Positions 11,254 through 22,549 of a stretch of DNA of 64,000 nucleotides are shown piece by piece; the first letter of the stretch is position 1; each line of letters opens with the position of its first letter. The translations under genes were made by a program, and so were the position numbers. The notes beneath the pieces were generated by a model. It had not been told where the DNA came from, made no database searches, and saw only the letters and a list, made by a program, of their open reading frames with translations. Source of the DNA: Brachypodium distachyon (Eukaryota; Streptophyta; Magnoliopsida; Poales; Poaceae); assembly GCF_000005505.3 (NCBI RefSeq), contig NC_016134.3, positions 32,116,150-32,180,149 on the forward strand. The letters run 5' to 3'.

Positions 11254-12650
11254 TCAACGGATACGTATAAACGGATCTGCGAGTACACAAACCCAAGATC
11301 CACAAGATCGGATACACTAAACCCACGGGGATTGAAAATCTTTGACTCCGCAGCAACGCCCGTTGAGGCACCACCGTACCACAATAGAGGAAGAATCAGA
11401 GTACCTTTATTCGCGACGGCATCGCAACCTCCACCATTGTGTTGCCGATCGGAACCAAACAATTGAAATAGGCAAACACTTATGTATACTCTTAGGAGGA
11501 ACCGAGGTTCCCCCCACCTCGCAACGCCAAGACGGCGGCCGGAGGTGAGGGGAACACTAAATCTTCAGCGGTGACGGCTAGGGCAGAACTCTCGTGGAAA
11601 ATCTTTTCCAAGTAGATCGTACAATTTGGCAGATTGTAGAGCCGTAGAAGGACATGTGTTATGTTGGGCCTTCAAAAGTGAAGGCCCTTAATGTTGCCTC
11701 AGCAGAAAAAGCAAAAAGCCCATTAAACTGAAAAAGAAAAGGCCCACAATGAGAAGGGCAAAGGAAAGGCCTGCTTCAACGTTTTCGGCCGCAACACCTC
11801 TTCCGCCAAACGATAAATCAGCAGGGGCGCAGGGATCAGCTTATTTGCTTGAGGTCATGCCACCAGGAGAAAAGCCGTCGGTGTCGTCTTCGTCGGTTCC
11901 CCTCGTCTCCGGTAGCCTTTTGGCCATCAGGAGGTGAGGGGAACCACGGATCAACATTTGGCCATCGTTTTGTTCCTTTTTTTATAAGGTTTTGTGTATC
12001 CTTGGCGACGCGTCCTGACGGTGGAGGCGATGACGCTCGGATTTTCAGTCTCCCGGCTCCATCCCCGTTCTGGCGTGGCTATAATGGTCTACTCCATGGA
12101 ATTCGTGGATCTCACGGCTTGTAATTTCGTAGTTTTGGTCTTCTTCTCGTCGGTTCGGCGATGATTCAATGGTTTGACAACCTGTCTTGCGAGGGGTGTG
12201 TCCCCGGCCACCGCGCGTTCAACGATTTTAAGTTCTCACCCGCTGGTGTGGGCGGCACATGCGGCTCAGTAAAATCTACAAGGTTAGTTCAGCTTATGCA
12301 GGTTTGGTGTTCTCCTGTTTCGTCACCAGAGATTTGGAGAAACATGAACATGCAAAAGACGCAGCTAGAGAAGTTGGTTTCAAACGTTTTTTATGTAACT
12401 TTCGGTTTATCCGAAATCTTTGTTGTCGTTTAACTTTTTTCCGATCAGATGTACTTTATTCGTTGAATAAATAAAGCATATCTTTATTATTTTAGCATAA
12501 AGATAGTATGTTTTCTTACTTAACGTAAAAAATATGTATGTTAAGGTAATATAATTAAATGGGGTATACTCTGGTTATGCAACATTTTTCAATTTTAGGG
12601 TCGCATTTCGCAGCAAGGCCTCAAAATCCTATATACGACCCTGATAGATA
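11254..12650. other. Unassigned repeat-like DNA between gypsy LTR and WIP gene
   Basis: No frame or domain is recognisable. Two related hairpins sit 390 bp apart: arms 11507-11521/11541-11555 and 11895-11910/11930-11945, both built on ggttcccc...ggaggtgaggggaac. The stretch 12000-12480 is GC-balanced and ends in AT-rich sequence with ataaataaagc, which looks like the tail of a transcribed or retroposed unit. I cannot name the family. Confidence 0.35.
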
Positions 12651-12978
12651 TATATAGCTGATTGATTTGGCGAATATTTGGAAATTAATGTTTTCCGAAA
12701 AAACATTTTGAGACAACTCTTAATTAAGTTGCGACAATAAGTAAGTCTAGACGTACCATACGAGAAATACGGTCATGCATACACTTGTGTGTGAAATTAA
12801 CAACACGAGCTAAGTAAATACAAGTAATTAATCATGCACACCAAAATAAGTTGAGCATGCAAGCGGTAACGAGCAACATGCCTAAATAATGCACAAGTAA
12901 TAATGGCCGGATCAACGGAAATTATCACCGGCCGGATCGACCAGCGACCAGACCAGGCAGCAGTTGTAGATCGATATA

Positions 12979-13408
12979 TCAAGGAGGCGACGATGGCCTG
13001 TTGTAACAAGCGGGCGGGCGCTCGACGTGCAGGTCGTGTCCGAAGGCCCGGATGTGGTCCTTGAGGGAGCGCTTGTGCTTGAAGTCGGAGCCGCAGGCGC
13101 AGTGCCAGCGGCGGCCGCAGTTCTTCTCGTGGGTGCGCCAGTCGCCGCGCACGGCCAGGGGCTTGCCGCACTTGCGGCACAGGAAGGGCTTGCCGCAGTG
13201 CCTCCGCTTGTAGTGCGTCTGCAGCGTGCGGAAGTCCTTGAGGGGCCGCGCGCGCGGGTGGTCCACGTGGCTCCGGCACCCCGGCGCGCAGCAGAAGCAC
13301 GGCAGCCGGAGCATCGCCGCGGGCTGCGTGCCCCGCAGCGACTCCGGCCCGCGCCGGTACTGCACGCCATGGCCCCACATGTGCATCTGCATGCATGCAA
13401 TTCATTAT

Positions 13409-13447
<39 letters not shown>

Positions 13448-14662
13448 ATCTGTATATATTGACACAATTTATAACAAGCTAGGCAAACGACACATGAATG
13501 TTTGTTGGTAATGCCAACTAATTAACAGGCAACAGACGACAGACAAATCCGCGTTTGCATATGGATCCACAATGCAAAGCAGCAGGAAACGGGAGAGAGA
13601 ATTTCGCATGGTCTCTTCTCTCTCGTGAGCTAGCTAGGCTGGACATGCATGCATGAAGGGACAGAAATATGAAACAGGCACAAAAGGCCAGGATGATGGG
13701 AGGAAGCACTACATCTGTACTGACCAAATGTGGGAACTAACAAAGGAAGTACAAATTAACCATGCAAACCTAGCTTGCTGGGTCGCACAAAAGGATGCAT
13801 ACGGTCTCTCTCCCAATTCATGCATGGCATGGGCCCCCATCCTCTACTAGCTACTACTAACTCGTACAGTGTGGTGACACCCCACACACATATACACTGA
13901 TCAAAGATTCCCCTGGCTAGCTAGCTACAGATGCTAGCTAGCTACTTAGATCGATCTTATGTTCACCATTCATTGCATGAAAAAACATGATCTTGCATAT
14001 ATGGAGTACCATGAATAGCTAAGCATCAGATCAACATGTATTTTGTTCGCAAAAAAAATAAGATCAACATGTATTTGTGCTAACCCCTTCTAGCTTTTGA
14101 TCCAGGAGACCTAACAGCCAATTACCTGCAGGTTGTTATATCTGCTGAAGGTCTTGCAGCACACCGGGCAGGTGAAGTGTGTAGGCCCAATGAGGATCTG
14201 AGTCACGGTAGGGATCCAATACTTGCCCTTGGTGAGCTTCCCAACGGCAAGATACTCCAAGCACAGATCGTCGCTGCCATCACCACCATCATCATCTTCT
14301 AATTCCTCCTCTTCCTCTTCCACCTTCTGGTCACCACCACTACACTGATCTTGTGATGCTGCCACAGGTGCATCGATGGCACAACTATTTACAAGATTAA
14401 GTGCGCAATTCGGACTCGGAGGGCCGATTTGGAGCGAAATGTTCATATCCTGATCATCTTCCTTCTTATGTTGACGATGATCACCAGCGTACCCACAAGA
14501 AGAGAGGGTCTTGTTGTGATCATGGCTTGAAGCTGCAGGTAGGAGGCTGAGGAGAGGGAGTGCTTGCTTTGTGGGAGAGGACGGAGAAGAAACTAGGCTT
14601 CTTTGGAAGGGGAAGAAGGGATCTATGTGAGGCCGCCTGAGGAAAGCGTAAGGGTTGGCCAT
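12979..14662 (-). CDS. WIP-domain C2H2 zinc-finger transcription factor
   Basis: Two coding exons, 14126-14662 and 12979-13386 (intron 13387-14125, GT-AG), give 314 residues with no break. The start is [17 protein letters not shown], typical of the family. Residues 116-133 are acidic. WIP is at 149-151 ([18 protein letters not shown]). Zinc finger 1 ([21 protein letters not shown], from residue 165) spans the splice junction, as in known WIP genes. Three more fingers follow: the [20 protein letters not shown] block, [20 protein letters not shown], and the last finger with [16 protein letters not shown]. Family members (TT1, NTT/WIP2, WIP4/5) are nuclear regulators of seed coat, fruit transmitting tract, root or vein patterning; which paralogue this is cannot be told from sequence alone. 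Confidence 0.95.
13413..13445 (+). repeat. (AT)n microsatellite in WIP intron
   Basis: About 16 uninterrupted AT dinucleotides lie in the WIP intron, starting about 25 bp from the 3' splice site (acceptor AG at 13387-13388 on the minus strand). It falls in the branch-point/polypyrimidine zone, so length changes could touch splicing. Polymorphism is likely. Confidence 0.95.
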
Positions 14663-14960
14663 GGCTAGATTGCTTCTTGCAGTGGATGATTTAGCTAGCA
14701 GTGCGCCTGCAGCGAGATACTATTATGAGAGAGAGAGAGAGCTAAAGAGAGAGAGACGTTACCTCACGCGACCCGTGACATGTACATGTAAGAGCTTCAC
14801 TCACAGATACCGGCACGTACGGCTTATGCTGTTGTACAAGTTTTCGAAGGCCGTGAAGGAAAATCTCAATCGGCCGGTAGGAACTACTCGTGTAAATTCC
14901 ATTTTTTGAAAAGCTAGCTTGCGGAAGAACTGCTGGATAATCTAGAGAGAGTTCCATGTT
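14663..14960 (-). promoter_or_regulatory. WIP 5' leader with GA/CT microsatellite
   Basis: Immediately upstream of the WIP start is a CT-rich leader on the minus strand (GA repeat on plus at 14728-14757). Such CT-rich leaders are common in grass developmental genes. No clear TATA box was found in the next 200 bp. Confidence 0.45.
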
Positions 14961-14989
14961 TGCATCTTAAATTTTGCCAGATGTCTACA

Positions 14990-15425
14990 TGTCACTGAGA
15001 ATTTTCTTCTTGGGATATAAATATGCCACTACAGTTAGTTGACCGTTAAATAAGAGATACACAATTGTCAGTTTTTTCATATTGACCAAAATACCACAGG
15101 GTCCACAGGGTCATGCATGAAAAAAGACAAAAAGAAAAAATCTTGAATTTTTATTTTTTCATGCCAAAATCATTATTACTCATTTCAAATTTTTTTGTTG
15201 AAACTTACTCCGAAATAGCGTGTTACTGACATCTTAAAAATCTGGATTTATAAGAAATATAAAATGAATATTTTGTTGTAAAGGAAAAATCAGCATACTA
15301 GCTAGGGCGAATTTTTTTTTCTGGTCAACTAACGATAGTGACATAGCCATGCAAAATTTGAGTGCAAATTTGGAACAACAAAATTTTTAGTGGTATTTGG
15401 GCATTAGGGCAACTTTTGAGTGACA
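14990..15425. mobile_element. Probable non-autonomous TIR element upstream of WIP
   Basis: Similar sequences face each other: tatgccactacagttagttg at about 15027 and, inverted, tatgtcactatcgttagttg ending near 15327. Outer tgtcactgagaa/tgtcactcaaaa extends the match on both sides. The interior is AT-rich without coding. Long, partly deleted inverted ends suggest a small Mutator-like MITE. Exact ends and target duplication were not resolved. Confidence 0.4.
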
Positions 15426-15785
15426 AATATGGAATTCTCTCATTAATCTGGTAGTAAAAGAGTTGAGTAGTATAATTTACTCTCTCTAAATGTCACAAAT
15501 TATGCATTTGGTCTCTTATGTCTTTTAATATGTTTTGCCCCTCAATATCAAACCTTTTTGATCCCTTGATTCGCCCAAAACGGCATCGTTTGATACCAAT
15601 GCGAAGCAGTTTTGCATGCGACTTTTTCTCGTTTTTACTCTACCTTTCTTCCTTGGGGCTCTCTAGAGCCCTCCTTTCCATCAGCAGAAGAATCGATGGG
15701 CTAGTGTAAAAAAAAAGAATCGATGGGCTAGCTATGCTTGATCAGTTTTATTTATACCCTTGATCAACTAAAAAGTGCATAACAT

Positions 15786-15889
15786 ACCCATATTAAGTAA
15801 CAAAATATTACATGTATCTAAACATTTTTTAGGTATACATACATTCATATTTGAACAAATTTCAGTCGCTTAATACGGGACGAATAGAG
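15786..15889. mobile_element. Stowaway-type MITE, left end degraded
   Basis: The right end (taatacgggacgaatagag followed by TA) and the internal acattcatatttgaacaaat stretch are typical of grass Stowaway/Mariner MITEs. The left end keeps only cccatattaag. Confidence 0.6.
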
Positions 15890-16648
15890 TAGCACATGCT
15901 TGCCACGTTCCAATGTGTAAAACCATCGGATGGTCGATATGATTGATCAAACAGTCCAAAATGGGTATATCCTATCCGCTACAGTAGGAGGCATACTACT
16001 GCAGATCAGATGTCGAGGGGTACCCCAACAGGTAGCGTAAGGCAGTGTGCTCTACTGTAGTTACGTCTGAGGACAAACAGCATATAATTAATTATGATCC
16101 TTTCAGAGATGCAAAAGGAAGTTTAGGAAAAAGCTTAAGCCATCGACTGTTTGCTCATAAAGAATGAAAGACGAGAAATCATCAACACACATGTCTGATG
16201 ATGATGTGGGTGCATGCATCGCACCAAAGAAATAATACTAGCTAGTAAGAAAAAGGTCGAGAAGAATTTCTTTTATCCCACAATTATTAGTTGAGTTTAA
16301 TCGTGGTTCATAAATTCCAAAAACTCACGCAAGTTTGCATTTGAACCATATCTACCAAGGCCACATAATTTTTGTCCTTGGCCTAGTGGAAGTGGTACAC
16401 GCACACCTGTGCAACCCAATCAGCAAAAAAATATTTGAAAACATATTAAACTTAGAACAAACTTCAAAGTTAACAATAATGGAAATATTAAAAATAAGAA
16501 CTTCAATAATGAAAAATATATTTAAAAAGACATGATTAGAAAAACAGAAAATTAATCAAAAATATGGAAAAGAACGGTTTGCGGGGAGAAAAGGCCAGTA
16601 CGAAATATTTGCCATAGTTCGGAAATTAATGAGGACTTATATCTTTTA

Positions 16649-16766
16649 CTTCCTCTCCTCTGATTCTAAATTCTTAACTCAAATTTGTCAAAATATGAAT
16701 GTATCTATTCTTAAAAAACGTCTACATACATGTAATATTTCAACAACAATTTAGAATCGGATGGAG
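16649..16766. mobile_element. Stowaway MITE
   Basis: 118 bp flanked by TA on both sides. The ends are cttcctctcctctgattcta and, inverted, ctccatccgattctaaat; the interior has the usual caaaatatgaatgtatct. Non-coding derivative of Mariner transposons. Confidence 0.75.
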
Positions 16767-16769
16767 TAT

Positions 16770-17640
16770 ATAATTACCCCCCAAAAAGATGCACGCTTGA
16801 TCATATATATGCTCCAGCTGTCTCTTCACAGAAGAATACAAACTTCATATTCCAAATTTCATCTTTAATTAGATCTATGGACGTACGTGTAGTATACAGC
16901 AGTCATGGCCTACCATCCCTTTGTCTACAAACTGGCTAGAGACTAGATAGAGAGAGAGTGTGAGAGCAATAGCCATGCATATTTGGCTGACTTTTCCAAG
17001 CGATCGTCGGGTCACAAAGCTGTTCATGATGCCGGCCGGCCTGCCTCGATCCACATCACAAAAAAGATTCTACGTGCCAAATTAAATGATTAAAACATCT
17101 TTTTTCTTCTCTACAATAATCAGTGTCCAGGAACTAATAGACTTTGAAACTGAACCTACATGATAATTTCTCTAGCAAGTGCTATGAACTTGTCGCTGGA
17201 ATTAATGTGGGCACAAGGACGGATTTGATTCTCAAAAGTAATCATTTGAGTGGATAAAATGGCATCACGAGATGCATGGGAAGAGGCAAATTAGTTAATC
17301 CAGTTGCTCCATCGATCATGCACTAATATAACTACAATCGATTGCTCAATAGAATTGCCCGATCGGCAAGAGTTCAAGAGAGGAGAGAGAGAAGGGCAAT
17401 GCAATGCAATGATAGTCCCATGGGTCATTATTCCGCTGCATTTGGTTCTTGCAGGAGACGTCTCTGACAGGGTACTGTGCAACTGCACATAAACCCATGC
17501 GAGCACGCATCGCGTGGGGCCACCCTGCAGTTGACGTGTCGGCCCGCTAGTCACACGATGCTGCATGTGTACGTGCTTCCCGGCCGACGTACCTACTACG
17601 TTATGTATGTAGTCATAGAATTCCACAATGCACTACAGAT
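16770..17640. other. Intergenic, nothing recognised
   Basis: AT-rich intergenic sequence between the Stowaway MITE and the first CACTA element. No open frame with family resemblance, no RNA gene and no clear TIRs were seen. Confidence 0.5.
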
Positions 17641-17689
17641 ACATGAACAGTACTACAAAATGGTTTATATGTCACGGGGGTCCGGCGTG

Positions 17690-18010
17690 ACCGTTACTGA
17701 TGAACAACATCAGTGTCGGTCGCGACCGCGACCGTTACTGATGAATAGAGCGGGGTCTACCCGTTCCCGCCCAGCCATACATCAGCGGCGGTCTCGCGAG
17801 GCGGCCGCCCCTGATGTGCCATCATATCTCGCAAGAGACATCAGTGGTGGTCGGTTAAGAGACAACCGTTACTGATGAACCACGCATCAGTAACGGTCGC
17901 CCTAACGCGACCGCCACTGATGTGTGGTACATCAGTAACGGGCCGTGTTAGAGCGACCGTTACTGATATATCCCCTATTATCAGTAACGGTCGCCCGTGT
18001 CCCGACCGCC
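17690..18010. repeat. 5' subterminal repeat array of CACTA E1
   Basis: About ten copies of a 14-15-bp word (atcagtaacggtcg / cgaccgttactgat, with the variant catcagtggcggtcg) alternate in both orientations as short hairpins. In En/Spm such subterminal motifs bind the TnpA protein and are needed for transposition. The array sits directly upstream of the TATA-like tttaaatagg at 18027-18036. Confidence 0.8.
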
Positions 18011-18601
18011 ACTGATGAGGGTCGCGGTTTAAATAGGCAGACCAAAGCCGCGGCTGAACGTGCTGCGCGTCGTAACGGACCAGCTGCGGCCATTCTTGCC
18101 TGGCGACGGCGAAGCCATGCCCAAATCGGCCGGCAGCGAGCCCCGCAGGTACCCCTCCTCCCTCTCCCTTCCTCCTCTCCCTCCCCCAGCGCGCGCCGGC
18201 GGCCCCCATCCCCATGGCCGGCGGGCGAACGGCCATGGCCGGCGAGCTCCGATCATCGAGCCCGAAGCTTCCCTCTCCCTTGCGAGTTCTCTCTCCTTCC
18301 TGATCTATCTCGCCGGCCTCCAATTTCTCTCCGAAGTCCCCAATTTTAAATTTTTGAGCTCCAGCCACCGGCCAAAATGCGGCCTCCTCGTCGTCGCCCG
18401 GAGCTTCCCTCTCCCTTGCGAGCTCTCTCTCCCTCCCGATCTTTCTCGCCGGCCTCCAATTTCTCTCCGAATGTCTCTAATTTCAAATTTTTAGTTAGCC
18501 CCGGTTAATTAACACCTTAATCTCCTTGTCAATGATTAGGCTAACTATTTTGCTTTGTGTTTTCTTGTGTATTGTGTTGTAGATCGAAGGACAGTTCTTC
18601 G

Positions 18602-19503
18602 ATGTACACCAAGAAAAGAATCAATGCTCGATGGATAACCGAATGGACGGTCTTTTTCGGAGTCGCGAAAGGTGATATGGAACGAAAAGGACTTGTGATG
18701 ATGCGTTGTCCATGTCGCAAATGTGGCATTAGGTTTTGTGGAAGGTTATTCTCGCTGGACTTGTCACGGGGAGGATGCGGTTGATGTCGGTAGCGGTAGC
18801 GAAGATGATGATGTCCTGCGGTATGATCTGGCGAATGATTCCGAGGAAGAAACAAGGGTCGATGAGGAGGCTAATGTGTAAGGTGAAGGAGCTCCACGTG
18901 GCAGGATTGCCGAAATGCTAGATGACCCGTACCTACGAGACCAGCTGGAGGACCCCGAAGATGAGGCAGAGTCTGCTCAGTTCAAAAAATTGTTGCAGGA
19001 CACAAACACACCCTTGTATGATGGAGCTAGCGAAGAAAACAACGTGCTCGAAGTGATGCTCGAACTTTTGAGGCTGAAGGCAGCATCATGCTGGTCAGAC
19101 AAAGGCTTCACGAACTTGTTGAGTTACCTTGCTTCGGTTTTTCCACAGCCAAATAAGTTGCCCAAAAGCACATACGAGGCGAAGAAGATTACATGCCCGC
19201 TCGGATTAAATTGTGTGAAACATCATTCACACATTGGAGAGTACGAGAACCATGAGAGCTGCCACATATGCGGTGCATCGAGATACAAGAAGAAAAACGC
19301 CAGAGCTGGCAAAGACGATGGGGAAGAAGTGATGAAGGGCATGCCGGCAAAGACTGTCCGGTATCTTACGACAGGTGGCCGAGTTGAGCGTTGGATGCAG
19401 AACGTTAAGGATGCGAGGTATCTCGTCTATCACGATCCGGCCAGTGATCTTGTTTGTCTACAACGTTCCTCCATGGTTAATCATGAAGAGAAATGCATGA
19501 ATT
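18602..19503 (+). pseudogene. Truncated TNP2-type transposase of E1
   Basis: Begins MYTKKRINARWITEWTVFFG, the Transpos_assoc N-terminal domain. A deletion at about 18726 shifts the frame, and reading resumes at 18915 (MLDDPYLRDQLEDPEDEAES). A 21-bp in-frame deletion removes the CPNDC half of the zinc knuckle near 19230. Two more deletions near 19441 and 19490 cut away the catalytic region; the frame ends at 19503. Compared with the E2 copy, only the first third survives. Confidence 0.85.
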
Positions 19504-19559
19504 GATTCCTCAAATATAACTTCAAAGGGACAGGTTTCTAAATTTAAATTGCTCAAACA

Positions 19560-20077
19560 AGCATAGTAGAACATCAGTAACGGCCGGCTACGCACGATCG
19601 CCACTGATGTGCACACACACATCAGTGGCGGTCGTGCGGTAATGCGACCGCCAATGATGTACTTGGGCATATAAAAGGAAGCGTTGAAACCCTAGCCCGT
19701 TACTTCTCGCCTGCGCGTCGCTTTCCTCTAACAGACCAGCAGTGGGCTGTCTTCCTTCCCGGGCGAAGCCCTGCCGGACCTTCGCGCCGCCGCCGCTGTC
19801 CCTGAGCCCGACGCCGCGCTGTCTTCCTCCGCGCCCCAGGCCCGACGCCGCCGCCGTCCCTGAGCCCCCGCCGTCGTCTCCCTCCTCCCGCCGCCGTCCC
19901 CGAGCCCGCGCGCGCCATCGTCTCCCTCCTCCGGCCGCCCTCCCCGAGCCCGCACCGTCGTCCCTGAGCTCTCCTCCGACCCCGAGACCGACGCCGCCCG
20001 AGCCCGACGCCGCGCCGTCTTCCTCCGCGCCGCCCGACCCCGCGCTGACGTCTTCCTCCGCGACGACCCGACAATAG
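19560..20077 (+). promoter_or_regulatory. Internal subterminal-type repeats, TATA box and second leader of E1
   Basis: Four copies of the subterminal word (19573-19660) are followed at once by tatataaaagg-like sequence (atataaaagg, 19670-19679) and a conserved leader (gaaaccctagcccgttac). After the leader comes a long Pro/Ala/Ser-rich open stretch, GTG-initiated at best (19742-20077), of very high GC. E2 has the same arrangement at 23669-23840. This reads as a second promoter inside the element. Confidence 0.6.
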
Positions 20078-20255
20078 ATTCAAGCTTGAAATGAGATACA
20101 TTTGTATTCTTTATATGCTTCCATGACTTTTTGACACTTTGTAATTCTGCTTCTATGAAATTTTGACACTTTGTAATCAATGTCGTGAAGTGAGATACAT
20201 TTGTATTCTTTATATGCTTTAAATGATGCGGTTATATAAATTTGTATGCTTTAAA

Positions 20256-20286
20256 TAATGTGATGTGATGTGATGTGATGTGATGC
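20256..20286 (+). repeat. (TGATG)n short tandem repeat
   Basis: About five copies of tgatg/gtgat in the 3' region of E1, a simple repeat not seen at the matching place in E2. Confidence 0.8.
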
Positions 20287-21215
20287 GGCTTTATATGTAT
20301 TTTTCTGTGATGATATACATTTTTCTCTGCTGTATATATTATTCTGTGTATTTTCTGTGTATTTTCTGTGGTTTAAATTATTATTTTAAATACCGAAAAT
20401 GTATCAGTGTCGGTCGCTCGATCGACACTGTTGTGTAGTTGGAGCGACCGTTACTGATGATATATACATCCGTAACGGTCGGTTGGAGCGACCGCCACTG
20501 ATGTATATATACATCAGTAACGGTCGCCGCGACCGTTACTGATGATGGGTATCATCAGTAACACGAAGTTAGTAACGGCGGCCCCGACCGTTAGTGATGC
20601 TGTTTTCCGACCGTTACTGATAAACATTTCTGTAGAAGTGGAGGGAGTACATAAATTGCGGCCTTGTGGCCTTGTGGGTGCCTAGACCTTTGGTATACAC
20701 ACGTTCAATGTGCAATCGATCACCTACGAAAATATAAGCAAAACACATTGTAATCTCCACTACTACAGAAAGGTTTATCAGTAACGGTCGAAAAACAACA
20801 TCAGTAACGGTCGGGGCCGCCGTTACTAACTTCATGTTACTGATGATGGGTATCATCAGTAAGAGTCTCTCCAACCGTTACTGATGTACCTATCATCAGT
20901 AACGGTTCACTGATGATATGTACATCAGTCACGATCGCTTTGCCGCATCAGTGTCGGGCGAGCGACCGACACTAAAAGTAATAATTAAAACCACAGAAAA
21001 TACACGGAAAAATATATATTTGAATACACAGCACAGCACAGAAAAATACACAGCCACATCATTTAAAGCATACAAATGTATATAAAGCCGCATCATTTAA
21101 AGCATATAAAGAATACAAATGTATCTCACTTCACGACATTGATTACAAAGTGTCAAAATTTCATAGAAGCATATAAAGAATACAAATGTATCTCATTTCA
21201 AGTTTGAAGCTATTG

Positions 21216-21700
21216 TTACGGGTGAACCCTAGTCACCACGTGTTCCATGCGTTCGTAGAAGTCCGCATTAGGCTTGATGACCTCATTATTGATGAGATGG
21301 GCGAACTCCCTTTGAATGTTATACACGACCCATTTAGGTCGGTGTCCCATTGTCATTCGGCGCGCCAGTACTCTTCCATCGCCGCGACTGACCCCTTCCA
21401 CTCAAGCTTGAACATGCTGGCATTCTCCTTAAGGATGTGACAGCAGTAGTAGCCACAGAACATACTACCGGGCGGCTGTTGCTGGCAAGGGAACCTGTGG
21501 TTGTGGTGAGGCTCGTCTTTATAGCCTTTACCAGCTAGTTTTCCCTTGGTCGCCACTTTCTAGGCAGTGTTAATGAGTGACTTGATAGGTTTCCAGTACC
21601 GACCTCGAACACCCTTCTTCGGAAGTAGTGAATCGAAGTAGTACACCGCGGACCATGGCAAACAAATGAGTAGTGTCACCCAATGGTCTCTGTTTTCAAA
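21216..21700 (-). pseudogene. Ulp1-like cysteine protease segment of CACTA E2
   Basis: Read on the minus strand, the catalytic order of a C48 (Ulp1/SENP) peptidase is visible: HWVTL (His, about 21675-21690), VYYFDSL (Asp), and QQQPPGSMFCGYY (Gln and Cys, about 21465-21500). The C-terminal helices run to 21216. One in-frame TAG after SLINTA (near 21562) and a frameshift near 21355-21400 break it. Plant CACTA and Mutator elements commonly carry such Ulp1 domains; the role is thought to be SUMO-related but is not proven. Confidence 0.75.
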
Positions 21701-21739
21701 AGAAACAAATTTTAGTATCTAAGGGTGTATAAGAAAAAC

Positions 21740-22260
21740 TGAATTGGAAAAAACAAATGGTTCCACAGCTCAAACGTTCAAGGGCTTCCTCGCGCGCAAC
21801 GCCCTCATACGTTCACTCTTCGCAATGAAGGCAGGGTCAGACGATTCGTTCTTGAAATTTTCCCATTCGGCCTCATTAGTTATCGACGGCCATTTATTCT
21901 TAATGATCTCCTACGGTTTGTCCATCCACTTTCTAGTGGTACATTTCCAATTAGCAAGACAATTCCGCACTGCTATGTTGATGGACGCTAGGAATTGCTC
22001 GCGCCACTCGTCAGTGACTTGGAACCTCCTTGCAACGTCCGCGATGCACGTGTTTCTAATGACTTCGGAGATGTCACTCCACTCGTCGGTGATCTTCCAT
22101 TTACATGCAACGGCTCCACAGGTGGTTGCGAAGGCCTTCTGAACGAGAGCTACCTGAGCCAGAGATGGCAATTTGCTCTCCCGATGAAGACTCTTCATCG
22201 ACACGATCTACCTCCTCCCGATCAAGAACTGATTTCTGGCTACTCTTGCCCATTTCGTAC
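21740..22260 (-). pseudogene. Transposase_24-like (PTTA) segment of CACTA E2
   Basis: The minus strand gives a Ser/Glu-rich lead, then KWKITDEWSDISEVIRNTC and WREQFLASINIAVRNCLANW. After a stop (near 21921) it continues EIIKNKWPSITNEAEWENFK and a Lys/Arg-rich DPAFIAKSERMRALRARK segment. This matches the general pattern of plant transposon proteins annotated Transposase_24/PTTA (tryptophan-spaced K-W-P-x-I-T motifs before a helical basic stretch), which may correspond to the DNA-binding partner of the transposase. It lies between the internal promoter and the Ulp1-like segment. Confidence 0.55.
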
Positions 22261-22549
22261 CTATGCCATCAAAACCATCAAATATATATCGGCCGAAAAT
22301 TTCGGCATGACCTATGCTAAAAAAACTAGCAAATTTTGTCTACTAGGAGCTCGAAACCTGCATAAAAAACCCACACGCATATGTACCCCCTCGGCACGAT
22401 GGCTGGCCCCTTCTCCAATGACCCGACACAATGGTCGGGCCCACAATTCACAAAAATGAAACAGTTTCCAAAGCAAAAAATCATCACACCTAGCTAAAAT
22501 CATATACAACATGTAAACAGCATAAGTAAACAGCATGTATATAAATCAT

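Larger units (their letters stand above)
17648..20640 (+). mobile_element. CACTA (En/Spm) element E1, internally deleted
   Basis: The right end is ...tttctgtagaagtg (inverted: CACTTCTACAGAAA). The left end is a mutated CAGTACTACAAAATGG. The flanks gaa/gag are an imperfect 3-bp duplication. Palindromic subterminal repeats (atcagtaacggtcg and its complement) fill 17690-18010 and 20400-20630, with a third array at 19575-19660. Compared with E2 (20758-27534, inverted), E1 has five internal deletions that remove most of the TNP2 transposase, all of the Transposase_24-like region and the Ulp1-like protease. It is therefore non-autonomous, but it keeps both promoter regions. Confidence 0.85.

Noticed and set aside
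12797..13465. 222-residue frame overlapping the WIP second exon in another frame
   Set aside because: A GC-rich shadow of the zinc-finger exon; the spliced WIP frame has all family motifs.
17690..18010. Regularly repeated 14-bp palindromic words resembling a CRISPR-like array
   Set aside because: The words alternate orientation, spacing is irregular, and they lie at the ends of CACTA elements with TIRs and target duplications; this is a plant subterminal repeat array.
19742..20077. Pro-rich protein of CACTA E1 as a real gene
   Set aside because: No ATG, very high GC with proline runs in E1 and in E2 in different frames; kept only as the leader region of the second unit.
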